From the NCBI GenBank assembly GCA_002408385.1, contig DHSB01000055.1, forward strand, positions 785 to 21,261: a stretch of 20,477 bases of DNA, given 5' to 3'. The translations under genes and the position numbers were made by a program. Below, piece by piece: positions 6,598 to 15,800 of the stretch. The DNA is from Myxococcales bacterium UBA5297 (GTDB lineage Bacteria; Myxococcota; Myxococcia; Myxococcales; UBA5297). The notes below the pieces were generated by a model that did no database searches, was not told the origin of the DNA, and saw only the letters and a list, made by a program, of their open reading frames with translations. The first letter of the stretch is position 1. Every line of letters starts with the position of its first letter.

Positions 6598-9381
6598 CTA
6601 CTTGAAGTCGTTGACCCCGACGACCTTGACCGTCTCGCCGATCTCCACGGTCACCACGCGCGTCGCCTTCCTTCCGTCTGCGGACGTATAGGTGATCGTG
6701 TGTTTGCCCGCCGGGAGCTCGAGCGGCTTGGCGTTCGGGACCGGCGTCCAGCGGCCGGTGTCCTTGCCGTCGACCGAGATTCGAGCCACTGGGCTCGAGA
6801 TGGTCACGAGCTTGCCGAAACCCTGCGGCTTCGCCTTAGGTTTGGGCTTGGGCTTGGCAGGCGCGGCGACCCGCTCGGCCGTCCGCTCGAGCAGCGCGAA
6901 GACCGAAGCTTCTTGGCTCGTGCCATCCCAGTCGATGGGCTGACTCAGGGACTTGTAGCCCTTGGCTGAGACCGTGACCGCCTTGATCGCCTCCGGATCG
7001 AGGTTCTCCAACCTCACCGGTGTCCGGCCGACGCGGCGACCATCGATCGCCACCGTGGCCCCACTCGGCTCACTCTCGACCTTCAGACTCACCCGGGGCT
7101 TTGCCGACGGGGGCTCGAACTTTTGTTCGGGCGTGCTCTCGACCTTGGCCGGTGGCTTGGGCTCGGCGACCGCCTGCCTCTCCGGAGCCATTCCTTCCGG
7201 CCTGGCGACCTTCTCTGGAGCCTGCGCGGACGCGGTCTCCCCGCCTGCTGCGTCGGCTTCGCCGTCTGGCTCGTCCATGCCCGCCGCTTCGCCGGCCATG
7301 CCCTCGCCGGGGTCGAGCGGTCCGTTGTCTGGACCTACGTCGTCGGCCGCCGCCGGTTCGAGGCGCACCTTCAACGTCTCCAGAGCATTGGCTCCGAGCT
7401 CGACCCGCTGGACCTGGGGTTTGAATCCCGGTGCGCGAACGACGACCTCGTGCTCGCCGGTGGTCAGCGCGACGGTGTCGCCCGGTCGAACCAAGTTGCC
7501 GTCGATGACCACCTCGGCCGTCGAGGGCAGTGTCAACACCGCAAGCTGGGCGGTCGCGGCCGGCTTGAGGAAGAACAGAGAGCCGACCACTCCCAACGCC
7601 GCGAGGGCCGTCACCGCGACGAGCGGGACGAGCCTCGAGCGCCTCGCCTGAGGCTGCGCCAGCGGGGTCCGACGTCTAGCCTCTGCGGAAGCTTGGTCAA
7701 CCGGAGGAGCGTCGTCGGGGTCGAAGTCGTCTTCCGGCAGGAACCCGGCCCTGCTCGCAGCCGTGGGCTCTCTCGCCGGATCGGCCTCGTCCCCATCGAG
7801 CGCGTACCCCCGCGTCAGCCGCGGCGGGGCAGCTCGAGGCGGCGTTCTGCGCCGAGGAGGTGGCGCCAAGCCAATGACGGTTTCGGCCGATTCGACCTTC
7901 GGACCTCGGCCCTCTTCGGGCCTCACCGCCGACAGGCCGAGGACCGTGTCCGCCTCCCCATATTCCGGCGGAGGCATCATCATCGTCTCCCCCTCGCTCT
8001 CATGGGCAGGGGTCAACATGAGCGTCTCGCCCTCGTCCATCCCCTTGGAAAAGACCGGGGTCTCGGTCACCTCGGAATCGTCGCCAAGGTGGCGCGGCGC
8101 GGGTTGCGCGGAAGGCTGGGACGCCTGCTGTTGCTGATGAAAGACCGGCCGAAAAACCTCTGTCCGGTCGCTCGACATGTTTTCGAGCTCTTCGGGCTCG
8201 GGCGGTGGGATGTACGGATTGTAGGGATCGCCGTAGACCGGCTCCTGCGCGGACAGGCGCGGCGGCGGTGTCGTTTGCCGAGGGGGCGAGGGCTGCAGCC
8301 ACGGAGCCGGCGTCAAGGGCTCGGGCGGAAGATTCACCTCGACCGACGAGCTCTTGCGCAAAGAGACCTGCGGGCTGGCCGTCACCCCTGAGACCTCGAC
8401 CAGATCGGGCCGCTCGACCAAGGCAAAACGCTCGAGGCGTTCGGTCTCGCGAGCGTAGTCCTCGGCGAAGGCCTCGCCTACATAGGAGGCAAGGTGCTTG
8501 CTCGTGTAGACGCTGTCCCCCGCAAGCAGGTAGCGGAGCAGATCCTCCTGCAGATCGCTGCACCACTGGTAGCGCTCGTCCGGATCGCGCGCGAGCGCCT
8601 TGAGGACCACCTTCTCCAGGCCGAGCGGAATGTTGGGGTTGTATTCGCGCGGCGGGAGAACTTCGGCGTTGCGCACCTTTTCGAGGGTCGAGAAATCGCT
8701 CTCGCCGACGAAGAGCCGCTCGCCGGTGAGCATCTCGTAGAGAATGACGCCGACGGCGAAGATGTCGCTGCGGTGGTTGATGGGCAGGCCCCTGACCTGC
8801 TCCGGACTCATGTAGCCGAACTTGCCCTTGAGGATTCCGGCTTGGGTCTTCTGCGCGCGGTTGGCCGCCTTCGCGATCCCGAAATCGATGATCTTCACGT
8901 CGCCTTGGTAGGAGACGAGGATGTTCTGGGGCGAGACGTCGCGGTGGATGATGTTGAGAGGCATCCCGCGCGCATCCTTCTTGCGGTGCGCGTGATCGAG
9001 CCCCTCGCAGATCTTGGTGGTGATGAAGACCGCCTGGGCCGTCGGCATGACCTCTCGCCGCTTGCGGCAACGCTCGAGCAGGTGCCGCACGTCCTTGCCC
9101 GAGACGTATTCCATGGCGATGTAGTAGCTCTCGTCGTGCTTACCGAGCTCGTGGATCTGCACGATGTTCGCGTGGTTGAGCTGGACGCTGATGCGCGCCT
9201 CGTCCAGGAACATCGTGATGAACTCGTCGTCCTCCACCATGGTCGGCAGGATGCGCTTGATGGCGAGCAGCCGCTCGAAGCCCTCTACGCCGAACGCCTT
9301 GGCCAGAAACACCTCGGCCATCCCGCCCACATTGACGCGCTCGAGCAAGAGGTACTTTCCAAAGGGAATCGGCTTCCTCAT
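6598..9381 (-). CDS. Transmembrane Ser/Thr protein kinase with three periplasmic PEGA repeats
   Basis: Eukaryotic-type (Hanks) kinase of 927 aa. I chose the ATG at 9379-9381 (MRKPIPFGKYLLLERV), which sets the kinase domain at the N terminus with GAGGG just upstream; an earlier in-frame start adds 18 unlike residues. Kinase domain about 8-280: Gly-rich loop VGGMAEVF (18-25), ATP-binding K42, catalytic loop HRDVSPQN (146-153, D148), DFG at D166, and an activation segment ending in GYMSPEQ. A long Pro/Glu-rich linker (about 330-575) contains Thr-rich short motifs such as EGETMMM and SAETVIG that might be phosphorylated. One membrane segment lies at about 582-606. Three PEGA-like beta repeats follow (about 607-675, 762-830, 850-925), placed outside the cytoplasm, with Ala/Pro/Glu- and Lys/Pro-rich linkers between them. 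PEGA repeats are thought to bind cell-surface structures, so this is probably a surface-sensing kinase. It has its own promoter. All catalytic residues are present. Confidence 0.95.
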   Translation of the reverse strand: MRKPIPFGKYLLLERVNVGGMAEVFLAKAFGVEGFERLLAIKRILPTMVEDDEFITMFLDEARISVQLNHANIVQIHELGKHDESYYIAMEYVSGKDVRHLLERCRKRREVMPTAQAVFITTKICEGLDHAHRKKDARGMPLNIIHRDVSPQNILVSYQGDVKIIDFGIAKAANRAQKTQAGILKGKFGYMSPEQVRGLPINHRSDIFAVGVILYEMLTGERLFVGESDFSTLEKVRNAEVLPPREYNPNIPLGLEKVVLKALARDPDERYQWCSDLQEDLLRYLLAGDSVYTSKHLASYVGEAFAEDYARETERLERFALVERPDLVEVSGVTASPQVSLRKSSSVEVNLPPEPLTPAPWLQPSPPRQTTPPPRLSAQEPVYGDPYNPYIPPPEPEELENMSSDRTEVFRPVFHQQQQASQPSAQPAPRHLGDDSEVTETPVFSKGMDEGETLMLTPAHESEGETMMMPPPEYGEADTVLGLSAVRPEEGRGPKVESAETVIGLAPPPRRRTPPRAAPPRLTRGYALDGDEADPAREPTAASRAGFLPEDDFDPDDAPPVDQASAEARRRTPLAQPQARRSRLVPLVAVTALAALGVVGSLFFLKPAATAQLAVLTLPSTAEVVIDGNLVRPGDTVALTTGEHEVVVRAPGFKPQVQRVELGANALETLKVRLEPAAADDVGPDNGPLDPGEGMAGEAAGMDEPDGEADAAGGETASAQAPEKVARPEGMAPERQAVAEPKPPAKVESTPEQKFEPPSAKPRVSLKVESEPSGATVAIDGRRVGRTPVRLENLDPEAIKAVTVSAKGYKSLSQPIDWDGTSQEASVFALLERTAERVAAPAKPKPKPKAKPQGFGKLVTISSPVARISVDGKDTGRWTPVPNAKPLELPAGKHTITYTSADGRKATRVVTVEIGETVKVVGVNDFK

Positions 9382-9733
9382 GAGCCCTCGATACTGCAGA
9401 TGACCAATCTGAGCGCACGCGCCGTCATCGGGCACACGATTCTCGCCCGGGCGGGAGCAAGCCGCTACCCGACACCTCGTGGCCCACTGGCTAAGGTGCT
9501 GATATTAGGACGCAAGATCGGGAGCGTCAATTTGGCGCGCCGCCCGGCGTGCGGTGCCGGGGAGCCACAGACCAGCCGCCGTGCTGACGGGCCCCACGCC
9601 CTCGCCTCAGCGGGCGAAGCTGTAGCCAGGAACCGCGGTGGGAGGCTCACACCAGGCGACAGACCAGCGACCTGGCAGCCAAGCGCCACCGCACGGCCGA
9701 GCGGCGGCTTGACCGCCGGGGCGCAGGCACGGC
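9382..9733 (-). other. Region upstream of the kinase gene
   Basis: 352 nt between the end of the exported-protein gene and the kinase start. It carries the strong promoter at 9502-9530 and a leader of about 110 nt. A 6-bp stem (CGGCGG 9702-9707, CCGCCG 9713-9718) lies shortly after the stop of the upstream gene, without a U-run. No gene is supported. Confidence 0.5.
9502..9530 (-). promoter_or_regulatory. Strong sigma70-type promoter for the kinase gene
   Basis: On the minus strand TTGACG (9525-9530; five of six matches to the -35 consensus) is separated by exactly 17 nt from TAATAT (9502-9507; four of six to the -10). This is the best promoter in the window, in a locally AT-richer patch. 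Transcription would begin near 9495, about 110 nt before the kinase start. Confidence 0.75.
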
Positions 9734-10360
9734 CTATAGCTCCATGCGGCTTACTTTTTCGAAGAGCTTGAGATATCGCGTCGAGGCGAAGTCCACGATG
9801 CTCGACTCGCGGATCCGACCGGCGGCACTGCCGCTGATGAGCCCCTCGAAGACCTTGAGTGAGCCCGAGATGTGATCGCGCACCTCGAACTTGAAGGTCG
9901 AAGTGATAGGCGAAGCCTGACGTGCGCGCGCGGCCGCAGTGCAGACCTCCTTGTCTATCGAGAACGCGTCAGGCTTTGCCGCCTTCCACACCAGATAGGT
10001 GACGACGTGGGCCGCCGAGGTGTCGACCCGCACCGTTTTGAGACGCGGGCCAAGCTCGGTGTCGGCAAGTGCCGCACGGATGGCCTCTTCGGCAAGCTTG
10101 CCGACCGATTCCCCGTGCTTGTCGCCTTTGTCGACAGCGACCCGGAGATCTTTCTCGCTCACTTTGAAGTTGCGGGCGATGGCTCCAAACCGTTTGCCCT
10201 CGGGCATCTTCTGGACGCGCTCGTCCTGCAGCGCGTCCTGGTAGTCACGCCAGAGCTTGAATTGCTCGAGGGTCATCGGGAGCTCGTCTGCGCGCGCACT
10301 GGTTGCCGTGAGGCTGCAGCAGGCGAGGACGACGGCGAACTGAAATGCACGAAGTACCAT
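9734..10360 (-). CDS. Exported protein of unknown function
   Basis: I do not recognise the family. The 208-aa product starts at cat 10358-10360 with a good GAGGAG ribosome site 8 nt upstream. Residues 1-24 form a Sec signal peptide (R4, hydrophobic core, ARA before D25). C14/C15 lie in the hydrophobic core, but the sequence before them (VLA) is a poor lipobox, so signal peptidase I cleavage is preferred. The mature part is soluble and highly charged: a helical, Lys/Asp/Glu-rich first half (about 25-105), then a mixed, probably alpha/beta second half (about 105-208) with a single Cys. No repeats or membrane segments were seen. It is divergent from the small zinc-ribbon gene, and the kinase gene lies downstream on the same strand but with its own promoter. 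Likely periplasmic. Confidence 0.85.
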   Translation of the reverse strand: MVLRAFQFAVVLACCSLTATSARADELPMTLEQFKLWRDYQDALQDERVQKMPEGKRFGAIARNFKVSEKDLRVAVDKGDKHGESVGKLAEEAIRAALADTELGPRLKTVRVDTSAAHVVTYLVWKAAKPDAFSIDKEVCTAAARARQASPITSTFKFEVRDHISGSLKVFEGLISGSAAGRIRESSIVDFASTRYLKLFEKVSRMEL

Positions 10361-10387
10361 GATGTCGGCTCCTCGAAAAAGGGGTGA

Positions 10388-10417
10388 AGTCTAGCCAAGA
10401 CTGAGGTGTTCGGACAA
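10388..10417 (-). promoter_or_regulatory. Candidate promoter for the exported-protein gene
   Basis: TTGTCC (10412-10417), 18-nt spacer, TAGACT (10388-10393) on the minus strand; each hexamer matches the consensus at four of six positions. Transcription would begin near 10380, about 20 nt before the start codon. A small inverted repeat (AGTCT 10388-10392, AGACT 10398-10402) overlaps the -10 and could be a regulator site. Confidence 0.45.
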
Positions 10418-10472
10418 GTTCGGCCTCCCGTCGCTTCCACGGGCGCCGAGCCATCTGCTAGAGGCATGGACT

Positions 10473-10757
10473 ATGAGAATGACCTGCCATTCATGCGGCT
10501 GCGAGCTCGAAGCCGCCCTTCCGGTCGGTCGCCGCGATGCCTGCGAGCGCTGCGGGGCAGACCTGCGCTGCTGCCTGCAATGCAAGCTGCACGATGAGGC
10601 CTCCGCCAACGAGTGCCGCGAGCCCCAGGCAGAGGTGCCTCGAGACAGGGAACGCGCCAATTTCTGCGAGTTCTTCGTGCCAGGTTCGCCAGAGGCGAGA
10701 AGCGCGGAGCCGGTCGATTCGGCGAAGGACGCTTTCGACGCGCTCTTCAGGAAGTGA
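10473..10757 (+). CDS. Small cysteine-rich zinc-ribbon-like protein
   Basis: 94-aa cytoplasmic protein without signal peptide or membrane segment. The ATG at 10473 follows AGAGG (10460-10464) at 8 nt; an ATG at 10479 is an alternative. Cysteines are arranged as C5-x2-C8, C24-x2-C27, C34-x2-C37, plus C48 and C65, which suggests one or two zinc sites. The central part CREPQAE (48-54) and ANFCEFF (62-68) matches a small, widespread bacterial family of zinc-ribbon proteins that I recall without a firm function. The C-terminal 25 residues are an acidic tail ending DAFDALFRK. It stands alone on its strand, divergent from the exported-protein gene and convergent with cutA. Function unknown; metal binding is inferred from the CxxC pairs. 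Confidence 0.88.
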   Translation: MRMTCHSCGCELEAALPVGRRDACERCGADLRCCLQCKLHDEASANECREPQAEVPRDRERANFCEFFVPGSPEARSAEPVDSAKDAFDALFRK

Positions 10758-10921
10758 CCCGGGGACCGCCGGCTCGAGGCAGCGACGCGCCCAATGACGA
10801 TCGCAGCGTGCCGTCAACAGCCAACGCGAGAGCCAGGCGTGGGCGCTGCATAGGCCCACAGCGAGACTTGGGCAAGCCGTGCGGCCCGGGCCCTGTCGAC
10901 CGGCCTCTCGGCCAATTTGCC

Positions 10922-11260
10922 TTAGCCCACAGACTCGCCGAGCCACTGCAGATAGGGCTCGTGTCCTCGGACAATGGGCAAGGCGACGACTTCGGGGCAA
11001 CTGTACTCGTGGAGTCCGACGACGCGCTCACGCAGCCGCTCGAAGACCTCGACGCGAGTCTTGAGCAGCAACAGCACTTCGGCCTCGTCTTCCACCTTGC
11101 CCTGCCATCGATAGATCGAGCGGATGGGCCCGACGAGGTTTGCGCACGCCGCGAGGCGCTCCTCGACAAGGACGCGGGCGATCTCGCTCGCCTTCTCGGC
11201 AGACGGGGCGGTTACCATTACGACCAGCGGCGCCTCGGGCGCTAAGGTCTGTTCGGTCAT
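10922..11260 (-). CDS. cutA: Divalent-cation tolerance protein CutA
   Basis: Small trimeric CutA1-family protein, 112 aa, the usual length. The start at cat 11258-11260 (MTEQTLAPEA) has a GGGAGG ribosome site upstream. Family marks: the N-terminal strand VVMVTAPS, then ARVLVEERLAACANL, SIYRWQGKVEDEAEVLLLLKT, the metal-binding-type loop HEYSCPEV (most members have HPYEVPE) and a C-terminal YLQWLGESV. The family is conserved from bacteria to plants and animals and binds copper or other divalent ions; its exact physiological role is unsettled. It is on the same strand as the upstream cysteine-rich lipoprotein gene but 199 nt away, so it is probably a separate unit. No export signal. Confidence 0.95.
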   Translation of the reverse strand: MTEQTLAPEAPLVVMVTAPSAEKASEIARVLVEERLAACANLVGPIRSIYRWQGKVEDEAEVLLLLKTRVEVFERLRERVVGLHEYSCPEVVALPIVRGHEPYLQWLGESVG

Positions 11261-11459
11261 ACCCGGCCCTCCCAGGCTCGAAAACCATCGGCGCTGCGCA
11301 CAACCCGCGCCCGCGCGTCTTTGAGTGCAAGGCCGCGATGAGCGGGCCGCGCCTCTCGGAGAGGGCCGGGAGCCGACAGCAGGGTTCGGTCCCGAGCAAC
11401 CGCGCAATGCCCAGTTGCTCCCGCCTCATCGCCGCATTCGGCCGCTGGCCGATACCGAC

Positions 11460-12737
11460 CTAATCGATATCGCAGGCGCCCAGACCCGCCACCGCACCGT
11501 TGAGCACCTCGCACACTTGGGCTTCGGGAATCTGCGGGCACCCGCTCGCTCCGTCGGGCACGCTGCAGTAACGCCGACACTTGCCGGGCTGGAAAGGCTC
11601 CTGCTGACAATGGAAGCCGATCGCACAGTCCGAGGCGCCGAAGCAGCCCATCCCCTCGGTCTTCGGCGACTGCCCCTCGTCTAGATCCTTGCCCGGCACC
11701 TGGCAGTAAGAGAGCTGGGAATAGATGTCGAAATAGCACCCTTGCTCTTCGGGGCAGCCCTGCTGGCGCGGATCGCAAGGCCGGACGCACTCGCCACCGC
11801 CAGAGGCCAGCCGTGCGCAAGCCTCGTTCTCACCGCAGACCTCGCCGTTGAGCCCGCCGCACTTGCAGACCCCGTCCTCGGGATCGCACTCGAGGCCGCC
11901 CGAGCATTCGACCCCGGCACAGCGGTCGCCGCCGAGGCAGGCGCCGGCCATCACGTCGCAGCTCTGACCGAACGCACAGACCGGGCCCCCCGGGCCCCCG
12001 CAGCGACACTTGCCATCGGCGGGATCACAGGTGGTGCCGCCGGTGCAGTGGACGTTGATGCACTTGGTCGACGGCGTGCAGCGCTTCTCCGCCTCGACAC
12101 AAGCCGGCGCGCTCCCGGGACACTCGCAGGTCTCGCCGAAGCTGCAGATCTGACCCTCTGCGCCGCCACAGTGACACTTGCCGTCCTCCGGATTACACGA
12201 AGTCCCGCCGGTGCAGTTGACGCCCGCACAGCGATCGACCGCGCAAGCCCCCTCGACGCACGACTCGCCGCCCGCACACTCGACGCCGTCGCACTTGCAC
12301 TTGCCGTCTGCCGGATCGCAGACCATCGCGGCCGCACAGGCCACCGACTCGCAAGCGCCTGCCACGAAACAGCTCCGAGTCGCCGGGTCGCATATTTGCG
12401 AGTCCGCGCAGACCGGACCGCCCTGGCCGCCGCACTTGCAGGTGCAATCGTAGGGATCGAGCGTGGTGCCCCCGGAGCACTCGACACCGCTGCAGGCGTA
12501 GACGCAGACACCTTCCTTGCAGGTTCCGCTGCCGCCGCAGATGGCGCCCCCCTGGCCGCCGCACTTGCAGACCCCGTCCCCAGGGTCGCATTCGAGGCTC
12601 TCGGGGCAGGCGGCGTGCGCACAGCGTTCGATGATCTCCGGCTCGTCCTTGCCGCACCCGAGAAGGACCGTCGGCGCCACCGCCGCGGCGACTACCTGCA
12701 TAAGGAACCTGATGCTCCAGCTCTTGCGCTCAGCCAT
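11460..12737 (-). CDS. Cysteine-rich surface lipoprotein with six EGF-like repeats
   Basis: 425-aa lipoprotein. The ATG at 12735-12737 (MAERKSWSIR) has GGAG 6 nt upstream and yields a signal peptide with lipobox LLGC (C28). There is no Asp after the Cys, so outer-membrane or surface placement is likely. The mature protein holds about six repeats of 37-50 aa with the pattern C-x4-C-x2-G-x2-C-(D/N)P-x-DG-x-C-x-CGG-x2-G-x2-C. The second copy has a Leu for one Cys. A distinct tail follows with a denser Cys pattern (CDPRQQGCPEEQGCYF, then CFGASDCAIGFHC and CRRYCSVPDG). Such repeats are common in myxobacterial surface proteins and probably form small disulfide-knotted modules, perhaps with calcium; no enzymatic motif was seen. 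The gene begins 68 nt after the giant surface gene ends, so they are probably cotranscribed. Binding partner unknown. Confidence 0.88.
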   Translation of the reverse strand: MAERKSWSIRFLMQVVAAAVAPTVLLGCGKDEPEIIERCAHAACPESLECDPGDGVCKCGGQGGAICGGSGTCKEGVCVYACSGVECSGGTTLDPYDCTCKCGGQGGPVCADSQICDPATRSCFVAGACESVACAAAMVCDPADGKCKCDGVECAGGESCVEGACAVDRCAGVNCTGGTSCNPEDGKCHCGGAEGQICSFGETCECPGSAPACVEAEKRCTPSTKCINVHCTGGTTCDPADGKCRCGGPGGPVCAFGQSCDVMAGACLGGDRCAGVECSGGLECDPEDGVCKCGGLNGEVCGENEACARLASGGGECVRPCDPRQQGCPEEQGCYFDIYSQLSYCQVPGKDLDEGQSPKTEGMGCFGASDCAIGFHCQQEPFQPGKCRRYCSVPDGASGCPQIPEAQVCEVLNGAVAGLGACDID

Positions 12738-12805
12738 CGTTGCTCCGCATCTTGGGCGCCTCACCACAGCAGCGAGACGCCTGGGCATCTGCACCAGAAA
12801 CGCAC

Positions 12806-15800
12806 CTAGCTGCGCCGCCGCCGCAGCAAGCCGAGAACCCCTGTCAGCGCAAGCAGCACGGTCGGCGCGGCGCCCGCCCCCACCGAGCCGCAACCGCAGC
12901 CTTCGGCCGGCGGCGCGTAGAGCGGCTCGTCGATGCGAATGGTGATCGACAGGCCGCGCACCGCGCTGCGGTTCTTCTCGTCGCGCGCCTCGACGAGGAT
13001 GCTGTAGGCGGTCCGGGGTGCCCGGTGCCCCTGCTCGTCTGCCTCCGGCCCGACGACCGGCTCGGTCGCCGAAATGGTGCCGTCCTCGCTCAGCGTGAAG
13101 CCAGCGGGCAACCCGTCGCGGCAGCTCGCCAGCTCACCCTTGTCGTTGAGCACCGGCATGCAGATGACCGACCACTTGATGTCCTCGGCATCCCCACCCC
13201 GGGCGAACAGCCGGGCATAGTAGGTCTTTCCGACGATGGCGTCGGGAAGCCCCCGGGTCTCGATCTCGAGCCCTTCGTCGTAGCGGACTGCCAACGAGAA
13301 GGTCGCGTTGTCCTCGGCGCCGCTGGTGTCCTGCACCTTCAAGGTCATCACCCAGGTGCCGGCGACGTTCGGGATTCCGCTCAGCCGCGTTCCGCTCTTG
13401 TCGGTGATCAGCTTCAAGCCGACCTGCGCCTTCTGCTCGACCTCATCCATCGGATGGGTCGGCAGCAGGCGTGCCTCGACGATGTTCCAGACGTACGGCG
13501 GGCGACCACCGGCAACGTAGAGTGGGAAGACGTACGGCTTGCTCAGCTCGGCGTCCGGCAAGCTCGCGGTGCTGATTTGTAGGCGCTCGGGAGAGACGAC
13601 CTTGAGACTGAGCGGCTTTGCCGCGGCCGTCCCCTCATGGTCCAAGACCTCGACCTGGAAGGAAAACTCGGGCTCTTCGGCAGGCTTGTCGAGGGTGGGC
13701 ACACCCTCGATGACGCCGTCGGGCGCGAGCACGAGCCCCGGCGGAAGCAGCGCGCCCTCCGAGAGCGACCACTGGTAGGGCGCGCGCCCCCCGACAGCCG
13801 ACAGCCGCACCGAGTACGGGCGCCCAAACTCAGCGGCCGGCAATTGCTCGGTGAGGACCCTCAGCGGCACGTCCGACGGGTTGACCTGGATGCTGAAGGT
13901 CGCGCGGGCGGTCTTGCCCGCGGACGCCACCTCAATCTCGAAGGAATCCGGCTCGTCGGCTTCGCGGGCGGCCACCCCGGTGATGTCGCCGGCGAGCGAA
14001 AGGCGCAGGCCCGACGGCAGGCTGCCGGAGACAAGGGCGTATTCGTACGAGCCGCTCCCACCGGAGGCCTCGAGGTGCACGCCGTAGGGCGACTGCGCAT
14101 AGGCCTCGGGCAGCGCGGAGGTGACGAACTGCAGCTCGTCGGAGACGACGGTGATCTTCGCTGCCGAGGTCGTGGCGTTGTTCACGTCGCTGATCTCGGA
14201 AACGGCGCCCTCGGGGTCGACCACCAGCCCGATGTAGTAATCGCCGGGAGGCAGCGGGGCGGGAAGGGTCACCTCGTCCTCTGCCGAATTCACCTCGAAA
14301 GCCCCGAGCCCCTCGGCCAGCTCGAGCCCCTCGACCCCGGTCAGCGCGGTGTCGGCGAGGCTGATGACCGGATTGTCCGAGAGGAAGAGCGCATAGCGAA
14401 TGCTCGGGCGCTTGCAGGCGCCGCCCTGGCATTTCTCGCCGGCCGGACAACCGTCATCGCCCGCGCAGGCAGCCGGCTCACAGATGCCGTCCGCCTCCTT
14501 GCAGCTAAAGCCGTCGGGGCATTCGGACTGTTCGGCGCACGGGCTGCGACAGCGGCCGTCGTTGCAGACCGCGCCAGCGCACTGCGTGTCACTCGCGCAG
14601 GGGCCGGCAAGCGCGTTGCCAACGTTATGGATGCTGTGAGCCACAGTAATCGACTCGCCCGCCCGCGCCGTTGCGGGCACCGCTACCGGTCCGGGAACGA
14701 GGTCGGGAGTCGGCTGGCCGAGGCTGAACCGGTGCCCGCCCGCGGGGCCCACGTTGTTGTTCTCGTTGTCTTCGTTGATGCGGCCGTCCGGATCGATCTT
14801 AGCGAACAGATAGTAGTCGCCGGTCGCCAGCGCCAAAGGCAGCGTGGGCGCGATCACCACGTCGCGGCGCTGGTTGACGGCCAGCGTAATCTGCCGCGAG
14901 GTGCCGAGCTCGGCGTCGACGCTGGTGTCAAGGTTGCCGTCCGCAGACAGGTAGAACCGGACCGCGATCCCGCCGACGTCTTGTCCGCCGATGTTCTTGA
15001 TCGAGGCGCCCATGCGCATCGGCACGCCGGCAAAGCCGGTCTCTTCGGCATAGACGCGCAGCATCGACAGGTCGGGTGGCTGGCGGAACGAGAGGATGGT
15101 GTTGGGCTCGTAGTCTTGCGGCTCGCACTTGGCCTGCGAGACCCCGCCCGTCGCCTGGGCCGCGGTGCAGGGCCGCCCGGCCATGCCCAGGGTCGCGTTG
15201 GCCTGGATGCCCACGGCCGCCTTGATGTCCGCGGGGAAGCTGGTCGCGTTGTCGCCATAGAGCCCGTGGTTCGAGGGACCGTAGAGGAAGTCGATGGTCC
15301 CGGTAGTCTCGGAGATCCGGGCTTGGAAGGTCGCGCCGTGCAGCGACTTGGCGGTCGAATCGGGCTCGTACCAGACGTTCGCCCACTGGAAGGTTATCGA
15401 GCGATACGGGGCGACGCCGCTGACTTCATAGGTGACGGCTCCCGGGTTGCAGTCCCATTTGCCCCACCACGGCGCGATCAGCGGGTAGGACGCTGCCGTG
15501 CTTGGAATGCCCCAGCTCGTCGGGTTGGAAGCGTTGCCGCTGCCAAAGGCGATGTACCCGCGGCATCCGATGTTGAGCGCGTTGTAGGTCGTATTCCAGA
15601 ACCGGATCGGGAAGGGCAGCGTCACCGTCGTCTGCGAGCTGGCCGACGGGATGTCGAGGGGGGTGCCGACGATGGGCGAGAAAGGGACCTGGGAATAACT
15701 GGTCAGGTCATAGCGGGCGAGGGCCTCAGCGGGCAGGCCCAGGGCGAGCGCCGCGACGAGCCCGAGCGCCGCGCGCCGTCCCGGTCCACGACGCCGCAAC

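Noticed and set aside
9734..10360. Exported protein as a lipoprotein (Cys 14 or 15)
   Set aside because: The residues before the cysteines do not fit a standard lipobox, and a good signal peptidase I site (ARA) follows at residue 24.
10922..11260. cutA as part of the surface-protein operon
   Set aside because: Same strand, but 199 nt away, with a housekeeping function and stem-forming sequence between; there is no positive sign of coupling.
11394..11452. Inverted repeats after the Cys-rich lipoprotein (TCGGCC/GGCCGA at 11438-11452; GAGCAAC/GTTGCTC at 11394-11420) as a terminator
   Set aside because: Both stems are real but neither is followed by a U-run on the minus strand, so intrinsic termination is not supported.
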